From contig JASHWN010000154.1 in assembly GCA_030044035.1 (NCBI GenBank), forward strand, positions 1 through 5,057: DNA of 5,057 nt, written 5' to 3'. Positions 1 to 5,057 of this stretch are shown here, piece by piece (the stretch's first letter is position 1; every line of letters begins with the position of its first letter). The stretch comes from Xanthobacteraceae bacterium. Its GTDB lineage: Bacteria > Pseudomonadota > Alphaproteobacteria > Rhizobiales > Xanthobacteraceae. Under the pieces are notes generated by a model. That model was not told the origin of the DNA, did no database searches, and worked only from the letters and a program-made list of their open reading frames with translations. Both the position numbers and the translations under genes were made by a program.

Positions 1-751
1 CGGCATCCTCAAGAAAGTCAGCATGCGACGAAGCATCAACAAGCATAGTCTGCGTCCGCGCAGCAACGATTTCTTCTTTGAATAGAAAGCCGCAAGACGT
101 GTCGGAATAAATGAGCGAGCCCTCGATAGGATGATCTTCGGCGTTCGTCGCCTGTTTTTGATAAAGATAATCGACCTGCTGTTTAAGCTGTCTCGGAATG
201 CTGAAACCACATGCGCAAAGGACAGTCTGAATTAAGCCTGGTCCGTCACATCCGAGCCAAGTCTTCCCGCCGTGTAGGTATACGGCACCAATGAACATCC
301 TGGCGACCATCTCGACGTCGGTTTGGTAATGCCCAATGGGGACCAAGCCTTGCTCCGTCACCCAACCCCCCGAGCGAAGCTGAACGACTGTTGAGCCCGG
401 GCCTCCGCCTGGATAGCGCACTGCCACTGAACGGCCGGTAACTGACACCAGCGCATTCATTGGCAGTACTTTTCCTGCAGCCATCGTCAGGTCGGGGGCG
501 CGATAAATATGAATGAAGGTCCGTGGTACCTGATGAGTGGCGCGGTCCGACTTCGACGCGAGGGACGCGGCCGGCGCGAAACCCTCAATTCCATCCGACG
601 TCGTTGTTCCGAAGAGGAATTCCGCATGCTCTGAGCGCGGCAAAAATTCTTCGCCGAAAAGCAAATCCGTAAGCCGTTCGGATCGTGGGTCTGCCTCAGC
701 TCGAACTGGAACGATGCCATCGGTGCACACCAAAGGCGTTTCGCTATCCAT
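1..751 (-). CDS. SH3b plus NlpC/P60 (C40-like) protein, catalytic residues replaced, 3' end outside window
   Basis: The frame is open for 250 codons from ATG at 751 to the left edge. Two SH3b-like segments (about residues 8-65 and 76-138) precede an NlpC/P60-like core from about 145. The run YLHGGKTWLGCDGPGLIQ (158-175) resembles the family's YLWGGKTSLGxDCSGLVQ, and the preceding GGWV...LVPI and following GFSIPR also fit. In active relatives, which cut peptidoglycan stem peptides, DCSG carries the nucleophilic Cys; here it reads DGPG (169-172). No His occurs from 208 to 242, where the catalytic His should lie, and the LLHAN-type motif reads LVDAS (237-241). It therefore looks like a pseudoenzyme or a gene losing function. 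No signal peptide is visible from this start. Of codons 2-31, 14 end in G or C, against 24 of 30 in the neighbouring ThDP gene, suggesting transfer or relaxed selection. The start is uncertain: AGGGA lies 12 bases upstream, and an in-frame ATG at 877 would add an Arg-rich extension. Family call good, activity doubtful. Confidence 0.72.
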   Translation of the reverse strand, partial: MDSETPLVCTDGIVPVRAEADPRSERLTDLLFGEEFLPRSEHAEFLFGTTTSDGIEGFAPAASLASKSDRATHQVPRTFIHIYRAPDLTMAAGKVLPMNALVSVTGRSVAVRYPGGGPGSTVVQLRSGGWVTEQGLVPIGHYQTDVEMVARMFIGAVYLHGGKTWLGCDGPGLIQTVLCACGFSIPRQLKQQVDYLYQKQATNAEDHPIEGSLIYSDTSCGFLFKEEIVAARTQTMLVDASSHADFLEDA

Positions 752-827
752 TGCAGTTACTTTTCCCTGCGGCCGTCGGCCGCTTTGTTCGATTCTCTCG
801 CCCTTGCGGAGGCGCTCGAGCCGCACC

Positions 828-849
828 GTACCGCGCGCCCGCTCGGTAC
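828..849. promoter_or_regulatory. Candidate operator dyad in the divergent intergenic region
   Basis: GTACCG (828-833) and CGGTAC (844-849) form a perfect 6-base inverted repeat with a 10-base spacer, about 60-75 bases before the ThDP gene start. A second small dyad, CGCC (852-855) and GGCG (862-865), follows directly. The half-site centres are 16 bases apart, which would suit a dimeric regulator acting on the ThDP gene, the NlpC/P60 gene or both. No convincing -35/-10 pair was found in 752-903; the best -10-like hexamer is TATCAT around 872-877. Short dyads occur by chance in GC-rich DNA, so this is only a candidate. Confidence 0.25.
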
Positions 850-890
850 TTCGCCGATATTGGCGCCATGCTATCATTCCACCTTTGCCG

Positions 891-896
891 AGGGAG
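891..896 (+). promoter_or_regulatory. Ribosome binding site of the ThDP enzyme gene
   Basis: AGGGAG at 891-896 is the only good Shine-Dalgarno match before the ThDP gene. It lies 7 bases before an in-frame TTG at 904 and 16 bases before the ATG at 913. The spacing favours TTG 904, which would add only Met-Pro-Ala in front of MSGKR. The codon choice and the usual N-terminus of the family favour ATG 913. It excludes the ATG at 868 and the still longer upstream extension. Confidence 0.5.
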
Positions 897-912
897 CAAG
901 ACCTTGCCCGCC

Positions 913-2580
913 ATGTCCGGAAAACGCGCCTTCCTGGAGCTGCTCAAGCAGGAGGGCGTCGACACCTTGTTCGGCAATCCTGGCACCACCGAACTGCCAC
1001 TGATGGACGCGCTCGCGGTCGACAACGAGCTGCGCTACGTGCTCGGCCTGCAGGAAGCGACCGTCATCGGCATGGCGGACGGCTATGCGCAGGCCTCCGG
1101 CAAGCTCGCCGTCGTCAACCTGCACGTCACGCCCGGTCTCGGCAACGCCATGGGCATGCTGTACGACGCCCAAAAGGCGGGCGCGCCGATCCTGGTCACC
1201 GCCGGCCAGCACGACCAGGATTTCAACGCCACCGAACCGATCCTGTGGGCTGACCTGCCGCCGATCGCGCGACCGCTGGTGAAATGGTCGGCCGAAGTGC
1301 ATCGGCTCGCCGATCTGCCGCGGCTCGTGCATCGCGCCGCCAAGACGGCGCTGGCGCCGCCGACCGGCCCGGTCTTTCTGGCGCTGCCGGGCGACATTCT
1401 CAAAGCCGAGGGCGAGGTCGATCTGCTGGCCCCGACGCGGGTGGCGCCGCGGCTGCGCGGCGATCCGGCGGCGGTCGTCGAAGCGGCCGCGCTGCTGGCC
1501 CGCGCCGAGCGGCCGCTGATCATCGCCGGCGATGCGGTGGCACAAGGCCGTGCCCACGCCGAGCTTGCCGAACTGGCCGAACTCCTTGGCGCGCCGGTCT
1601 ACAGCGAGCTCGTGCCCTCGACCGCATCGTTCCCGACCTCGCATCCGCTGTTCCGCGGCGCCATGACCCGCATGCAGGGGCCGATCCGCAGGATTTTGGA
1701 ACAATACGACGTGCTGTTCTCGGTCGGCGGCGATCTGTTCACGCTGTCGCTGCCGTCCGACATCGAGCCGATGCCGCAAAACCTCACGCTCATTCATCTC
1801 GACACTGACGCCTGGGAGCTCGGCAAGAATTATCCGCCAAAGGTCGCGATTCTCGGCGATCCCAAAACCACGCTGCCCGACCTGACCAAGGCCGTGCGCG
1901 AGACGATGACCAGCGGTGCCCGCGGCGCGGCACGCGAGCGGCTCGAAGCCGCCAAGCGCGCCAGCCTCGCCGAACGCGAGGCGCTCAAGGCCAAGGCGCG
2001 CGCACTCGTGGAGCAAACGCCGGTGGCGCCGCTGGCGCTGCTTCATGCCATTGGCGAAATGCTGCCGCAGGATGCGGTGGTGATCGACGAAACCGTATCG
2101 TCGGGCGCCGGCATTCGTTCGCTGATCCGCAGCGACGACCCGCAGAGTTTTTTCGGGCTGCGCGGCGGCGGCATCGGCTGGGGCCTGCCGGCGGCGCTCG
2201 GCGTCAAACTGGCGCTGCCCGACCGCCCGGTGCTGGCGCTGGTCGGCGATGGCAGCGCCATGTACACCTGTCAGGCGTTGTGGACCGCGGCGCACGAGCG
2301 CATCGCCGTCGTGTTCGTCATTTTCAACAACACCTCGTATCGCATCCTCAAGCAGCGGCTGAACGCGCAGCGCGGCCTGGCCGCCCAGGTCGATCGCTTC
2401 GTCGGCATGGAGCTGACCGATCCGGCGATCGATTACGTCGGCCTCGCCCGTTCGCTCGGCATCGCCGCCGAACGCGCCAAGACCGTGCACGACGCGACCG
2501 ATCTGATCGCGCGGGGCCTGCAAAGCAACGCGCCGCTATTGATCGACGTGCCGATGGACCGCAATTACAAGCCGGTGTGA
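913..2580 (+). CDS. Thiamine-diphosphate-dependent 2-oxo-acid decarboxylase, benzoylformate decarboxylase-like
   Basis: This 555-residue protein has the three-domain layout and usual length of the superfamily: N-terminal ThDP-binding (Pyr) domain about 1-165, central domain about 185-330, a charged Ala/Arg/Glu helix at 335-365, and C-terminal ThDP-binding (PP) domain about 370-550. GNPGTTELP (21-29), the activating Glu48 in LQEAT and NLHVTPGLGNAMG (69-81) resemble benzoylformate decarboxylase, including a His (71) at its catalytic His70 position. RPLVKWS (120-126) and FPTSHPLFRG (240-249) also match, the latter supplying a likely counterpart of its second catalytic His (244). The cofactor motif is GDGS (445-448), 24 residues, then NN (472-473). 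Likely reaction: non-oxidative decarboxylation of a 2-oxo acid, possibly aryl-substituted, to an aldehyde in the cytoplasm. The position of its Ser26 holds Thr25, so the substrate may differ. Other members of the acetolactate synthase-like group cannot be excluded. It diverges from the NlpC/P60 gene and converges on the cupin gene. The start could be TTG 904. Confidence 0.93.
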   Translation: MSGKRAFLELLKQEGVDTLFGNPGTTELPLMDALAVDNELRYVLGLQEATVIGMADGYAQASGKLAVVNLHVTPGLGNAMGMLYDAQKAGAPILVTAGQHDQDFNATEPILWADLPPIARPLVKWSAEVHRLADLPRLVHRAAKTALAPPTGPVFLALPGDILKAEGEVDLLAPTRVAPRLRGDPAAVVEAAALLARAERPLIIAGDAVAQGRAHAELAELAELLGAPVYSELVPSTASFPTSHPLFRGAMTRMQGPIRRILEQYDVLFSVGGDLFTLSLPSDIEPMPQNLTLIHLDTDAWELGKNYPPKVAILGDPKTTLPDLTKAVRETMTSGARGAARERLEAAKRASLAEREALKAKARALVEQTPVAPLALLHAIGEMLPQDAVVIDETVSSGAGIRSLIRSDDPQSFFGLRGGGIGWGLPAALGVKLALPDRPVLALVGDGSAMYTCQALWTAAHERIAVVFVIFNNTSYRILKQRLNAQRGLAAQVDRFVGMELTDPAIDYVGLARSLGIAAERAKTVHDATDLIARGLQSNAPLLIDVPMDRNYKPV

Positions 2581-2592
2581 TTGCTCAAGCCG

Positions 2593-2750
2593 CGTTTCCC
2601 GGATGCGGTGCAGCACCATAAGCGCGTTTACGCGCGTCTGCGACGCGCTATGGTGGTGCACCGCTGATCCGGGACCTTCACAGGCTCCGAGTTCAAAACG
2701 ATCCCGGGTCTGCAGCGCACCACTCCGTGCTGCGCTGCGCCCGGGAAACG
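2593..2750. repeat. Composite two-hairpin palindromic intergenic element (first copy type)
   Basis: Perfect outer arms CGTTTCCCGG (2593-2602) and CCGGGAAACG (2741-2750) enclose two hairpins. The first has arms at 2597-2627 and 2643-2674, which pair almost throughout with small bulges. The second (2702-2746) starts with TCCCGGG and ends with CCCGGGA around a short GC-rich core. About 27 bases separate them. The element fills nearly all of the gap between the convergent ThDP and cupin genes. Dispersed palindromes of this style are common between genes in Bradyrhizobium-like genomes. Membership in a named family could not be checked. Confidence 0.75.
2597..2674. terminator. Candidate bidirectional terminator hairpin between convergent genes
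   Basis: A long inverted repeat starts 16 bases after the ThDP stop codon. TCCCGGAT (2597-2604) pairs with ATCCGGGA (2667-2674), GGTGCA with TGCACC, and AGCGCGT (2621-2627) with ACGCGCT (2643-2649), leaving a loop of about 15 bases. Stem stability and position between two converging genes suit a role in ending transcription from both sides. There is no clear T-tract on either side, so a classical intrinsic terminator is not shown; it may simply be part of the repeat element. Confidence 0.35.
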
Positions 2751-2757
2751 AACGTTG

Positions 2758-3408
2758 TTATCCGTTCGCTATTGTCAGCGGCAGATCGGCGAAGATCTTG
2801 TACTGCTGCGATTTCGGCTTGGCCTTGTCTTCTTCGTTGAGATAGTCGACCGAACTTTTGCCCACATACGCCACCGGCAGGATCATCACGCGGATGAAGC
2901 GCGTCGGCCGATCGGCCGCTTGCGCGAAGACTGGGTCGGGACCGGTTTCGTACCAGGCGCCGCCGGGACCGTAAGACGTCGAACCGCCGTGGGTGTCGAT
3001 GCGGATGCCGCCTTCGAGCAAACAGCGGATGCCGGGTCCCTGGTGGCGGTGCAGGTAGGCGCAGCCGCCCGGCGGAAACGCCACGCTATCGCCGCGCAGC
3101 AGGAGACGACCCTTGCGCAGCGTTTCGAGTTCTGCTGCAAGTTTTTCGCGTGAGACGATGCCGTGGCCGGCGAGCGCGCCGGCGCCGGCATCGGCGCCAA
3201 CCAATTCCCAGCGCCAGAGCGTGGCACCGTCGCGACTTGCTTTCAGCGCGATCGCCTCCTCGCCGCTCCAGGCTGCGCCATCGTGCAGCTCTTGGTCAGC
3301 AACGGCGAGCGCACCATGTACGACGAACACCATGCGCGGCAGCGGCGGCAGCGAAACAGCCGCATCGTTTGACAGCACATCTTCATAAAGCCGGAGCGTT
3401 GGCGCCAC
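2758..3408 (-). CDS. Cupin domain protein of unknown substrate
   Basis: This 216-residue protein starts at GTG 3408; GAGGAG at 3417-3422 read in reverse, 8 bases away, supports that start, and a TAA stop lies at 2758-2760. It appears to contain two cupin-like halves, about 25-80 and 105-178. The second carries the clearest motif, PPGGCAYLHRHQGPG (112-126), with His120 and His122 as likely metal ligands, then LLEGGIRI (130-137). In the canonical cupin motif a Glu follows the HxH after 3-4 residues and a second motif ends in PxGxxH. Here the nearest Glu is 132, and the second motif reads GPGGAWYETG (147-156) without His, so the metal site is incomplete or unusual. The charged tail (185-205) is not part of the fold. 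No signal peptide or membrane segment is seen, so it is probably cytoplasmic. Small cupins of this kind include dioxygenases, isomerases and binding proteins; no specific reaction can be assigned. It diverges from the UbiD-family gene, which hints at a shared function. Confidence 0.85.
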   Translation of the reverse strand: MAPTLRLYEDVLSNDAAVSLPPLPRMVFVVHGALAVADQELHDGAAWSGEEAIALKASRDGATLWRWELVGADAGAGALAGHGIVSREKLAAELETLRKGRLLLRGDSVAFPPGGCAYLHRHQGPGIRCLLEGGIRIDTHGGSTSYGPGGAWYETGPDPVFAQAADRPTRFIRVMILPVAYVGKSSVDYLNEEDKAKPKSQQYKIFADLPLTIANG

Positions 3409-3416
3409 GATAATAT

Positions 3417-3422
3417 CTCCTC
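3417..3422 (-). promoter_or_regulatory. Ribosome binding site of the cupin gene, overlapping the repeat element
   Basis: Read on the minus strand this is GAGGAG, 8 bases before the GTG at 3408. It fixes the start of the cupin gene at a non-ATG codon. Its upstream half (3420-3422) belongs to the outer arm of the palindromic element, so the ribosome binding site straddles the element boundary. Confidence 0.65.
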
Positions 3423-3602
3423 GTCATTCCGGTCGAGCGAGCGGAGCCAGCGAGAGCCGGAATCCATAATCACCGCCGGCCAAGACAAGCATGTCGCACC
3501 ATGTACCGCTAGCTCTGTGGTTATGGATTCCGGGTGCCGCGTGGAGCTTGTCGTCGGGCCGCGCTCTGCGCGGACCCGTTGGCGCGGCCCCGGAATGACG
3601 AG
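3420..3602. repeat. Composite palindromic intergenic element with CGTCATTCCGG-type ends
   Basis: Outer arms CTCGTCATTCCGG (3420-3432) and CCGGAATGACGAG (3590-3602) are perfect inverted repeats. Inner arms CCGGAATCCATAA (3457-3469) and TTATGGATTCCGG (3521-3533) are also perfect. Each outer arm can instead pair with its nearby inner arm through ATTCCGG/CCGGAAT, giving two side-by-side hairpins. The right one holds a further hairpin, GGGCCGCGC...GCGCGGACCC (3556-3577). The element occupies two thirds of the space between the divergent cupin and UbiD-family genes. Similar palindromes are dispersed in Bradyrhizobium-like genomes as I recall them; a genome search was not possible. No coding sequence is seen within it. 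Confidence 0.85.
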
Positions 3603-3608
3603 ACGGGA

Positions 3609-3648
3609 TTTACACCTGTACGCGCGCGTTGCTAAATCGCTTGGCAAC
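3609..3648 (+). promoter_or_regulatory. Possible promoter and overlapping dyad upstream of the UbiD-family gene
   Basis: TTTACA (3609-3614) resembles a -35 box, and CTAAAT (3632-3637) follows after 17 bases as a weak -10 box. A dyad, GTTGC (3628-3632), 11 bases, GCAAC (3644-3648), overlaps the -10 position, where a repressor or LysR-type regulator could bind. This short stretch is the only non-repeat DNA upstream of the gene, so any local promoter should lie here or in the element. The -10 match is poor. Confidence 0.28.
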
Positions 3649-3684
3649 AAGTGCTTTTTCGAAAGCCGCATTGGGAGGCCGCCC

Positions 3685-5057
3685 ATGCCGACGATCGACA
3701 CCGAGCGGTTCCGGCTGCGTCATTTCGTGCAGCAGCTCGTCGATTGCGGCGAGTGCGAGGTGCACGACCAGCCAATCGATCTGATCGACGTTGCCGCCGC
3801 GCTGGACGGCAATCCGCGTGCGGTTCTGTTCAAGGCGGCCGGACCCGAGCGCGCCGAACTGGTCGGCAACGTCATGGGCTCACGCCGGCGGCTGGCGCGC
3901 GCGCTCGACACCGATGAGCGCGGTTTGTTGGCCGCGCTGAGCCAGCGTCTCAGCCGCCTGCAGCCGCCCGTCACGGTGTCGTCGCAGCAGGCGCCGGTGC
4001 AGCAGGTCGTCCTCAAGGATGACGAAGCCGACCTCACCGCATTGCCGGTGCATCTGCAACACGGCGCCGACGGCGCCCCGTATATTTCGGCCGGCATCGA
4101 TTACGCGAGGTTTCCCGGCAACGGATTCACCAATGTGGGCTGCCGCCGCATCATGCTGCGCGGCAAACGGCACGCTGGCGTCGATTTGATCGCGCCGAGC
4201 GACATGCGCGCCATCTATCTGCAGGGCGCCGCGCGCCACGAGCCGGTGCCGGTCGCCTACGCGGTCGGCTCGCATCCGGCCGATTTTCTCGCTGCCATGA
4301 TGGCGCTGCCCGACGTCGACGAGCTCGCCATCATCGGCGCGCTGCGCGGCGCGCCGGTGCCGGTGGTGAAATGCGTCACCAATGACATCCACGTGCCGGC
4401 CGACGCCGAGTACGTCATCGAGGGCGTGCTCGATCCGGCCGGCCATGTCGAGCCGGAGGGGCCGTATGGCGAGTATGTCGGCTATTACGGCGTGGTGAAG
4501 CGTAATCCGGTGCTGCACGTCACCGCGATCACCCACCGCGAGGATGCGCTGTTCCAGACGCTGACCATCAGCGGCCGCACGCTGTCGCATACCGACACCA
4601 CCCATCTGAGCGCCATGAAGACCGAGGCGGCGGCCTGGGCTGCGCTGCAGGCTTCGGTGCGCGAGCCGCTCGCGGTCTACGCCACGCCGTCGAGCGGCGG
4701 CATGTACAACGTGCGCGTCGCACTGCGCCAGCGCGTGCCTGGCGATGCGCGCAACGCCATCGCCGCGGTATTCGGCTCGCACGCCGAAGCCAAGCACGTC
4801 CTCGTCTATGACCCCGACATCGATGTGTTCTCCGACGCCGAAACCGATTGGGCCTTCGCCACCCGCTTCCAGGCCGACCGCGATCTCGTGACCGGCTCGG
4901 GCTTCCGCGTCGTGCCGCTCGATCCGTCGCTGCAAGGCGCGCGCACCGGCGCCAAGCTCGGCTTCGACTGCACCATCCCGTTCGGCAAGGCGAATTCGCT
5001 CGAATTCTCGGTGCCGACGGCGCCGGCGGCGAAAAAAGCCACGCCGCACGCATCGGC
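3685..5057 (+). CDS. UbiD-family prenylated-FMN-dependent decarboxylase, 3' end outside window
   Basis: ATG 3685 follows GGGAGG (3673-3678) at 6 bases, and 457 codons are open to the window edge, so most of a typical 450-500 residue UbiD protein is present. NVGCRR (150-155) fits the family's Asn and Arg (N168 and R173 of fungal Fdc1). EGPYGE (258-263) gives the catalytic Glu pair (E277 and E282 of Fdc1). Glu246 in VIEG fits the metal and phosphate site. VKCVTNDIHVPADAEYVIEG (228-247) and the later RTGAKLGFDCT (420-430) are also family-like. Such enzymes reversibly decarboxylate aromatic or alpha,beta-unsaturated acids with prenylated FMN made by a UbiX-type prenyltransferase, which is not in this window. 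The substrate cannot be read from sequence. The 290-320 stretch (ISGRTLSHTDTTHLSAMKTE) differs from E. coli UbiD as I recall it, which argues for a catabolic paralogue rather than the ubiquinone enzyme. It is divergent from the cupin gene. Confidence 0.93.
   Translation, partial: MPTIDTERFRLRHFVQQLVDCGECEVHDQPIDLIDVAAALDGNPRAVLFKAAGPERAELVGNVMGSRRRLARALDTDERGLLAALSQRLSRLQPPVTVSSQQAPVQQVVLKDDEADLTALPVHLQHGADGAPYISAGIDYARFPGNGFTNVGCRRIMLRGKRHAGVDLIAPSDMRAIYLQGAARHEPVPVAYAVGSHPADFLAAMMALPDVDELAIIGALRGAPVPVVKCVTNDIHVPADAEYVIEGVLDPAGHVEPEGPYGEYVGYYGVVKRNPVLHVTAITHREDALFQTLTISGRTLSHTDTTHLSAMKTEAAAWAALQASVREPLAVYATPSSGGMYNVRVALRQRVPGDARNAIAAVFGSHAEAKHVLVYDPDIDVFSDAETDWAFATRFQADRDLVTGSGFRVVPLDPSLQGARTGAKLGFDCTIPFGKANSLEFSVPTAPAAKKATPHAS

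Noticed and set aside
487..720. 77-codon minus-strand frame starting at 720
   Set aside because: It lies in another frame of the NlpC/P60 gene; its Arg/Ser-rich product has no recognisable motif, whereas the overlapping frame gives an SH3b-like sequence.
685..912. N-terminal extension of the ThDP protein back to ATG 685
   Set aside because: The added residues do not resemble the family, the frame there lies antisense to the SH3b-like coding sequence, and a ribosome binding site sits at 891-896.
537..1253. 238-codon plus-strand frame
   Set aside because: It overlaps the ThDP gene out of frame and crosses the divergent gap; its Arg-rich product is typical of a shifted GC-rich frame.
874..2523. 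549-codon frame antisense to the ThDP gene
   Set aside because: The product is rich in Arg, Gln, His and Gly with no domain motif, as expected opposite strongly GC-biased codons; the plus strand encodes a full ThDP enzyme.
2603..2845. 80-codon plus-strand frame through the first palindromic element
   Set aside because: It consists of repeat sequence and antisense cupin sequence, with no ribosome binding site or motif.
3420..3602. CRISPR array or insertion sequence
   Set aside because: There is no series of direct repeats with unique spacers, no transposase frame, and no target duplication that I can see; the structure is a nested palindrome.
3243..3701. 152-codon minus-strand frame crossing the palindromic element and the UbiD start
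   Set aside because: It overlaps the cupin gene out of frame and reads through a repeat element; no domain is recognised.
3880..5049. 389-codon frame antisense to the UbiD-family gene
   Set aside because: Same codon-bias effect; the sense strand carries all UbiD family motifs.
1..5057. tRNA, rRNA or riboswitch
   Set aside because: No cloverleaf with a CCA-like end, no rRNA core segment and no recognisable riboswitch was noticed; the hairpins found belong to the palindromic elements.

Overview
The window looks like a GC-rich alphaproteobacterial chromosome, most likely Bradyrhizobium, Rhodopseudomonas or a relative in the Hyphomicrobiales. The evidence is strong G/C third-position bias in three of the four genes, and two intergenic palindromic elements (one with CGTCATTCCGG-type ends) of a style I associate with that group. 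The taxonomic call is inference from sequence style only.

Layout: (1) 1-751, minus strand, is the 5' part of an SH3b plus NlpC/P60 protein that runs off the left edge. It is much less GC-biased than its neighbours, and the usual catalytic residues are replaced although the frame stays open. (2) 752-903 is a divergent intergenic region with a small dyad. (3) 913-2580, plus strand, is a complete thiamine-diphosphate enzyme of the benzoylformate decarboxylase/acetolactate synthase superfamily. (4) 2581-2757 is a convergent intergenic region filled by a two-hairpin palindromic element. (5) 2758-3408, minus strand, is a complete cupin protein with a GTG start. (6) 3409-3684 is a divergent intergenic region; 183 bases of it are a second composite palindromic element, followed by a possible promoter and dyad. 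(7) 3685-5057, plus strand, is a UbiD-family prenylated-FMN decarboxylase, complete at the N-terminus and cut by the right edge after 457 codons.

Functionally, a ThDP 2-oxo-acid decarboxylase, a small cupin and a UbiD-type decarboxylase lie together, which suggests catabolism of an aromatic or unsaturated carboxylic acid. They are not one operon: the ThDP gene and the cupin converge, and the cupin and UbiD genes diverge. Sharing a pathway is therefore a hypothesis. The NlpC/P60 gene appears unrelated and may be a foreign or decaying neighbour.

Both partial genes run off the window and have no stop codon inside it. Large open frames antisense to the ThDP and UbiD genes are by-products of GC-rich codon bias.
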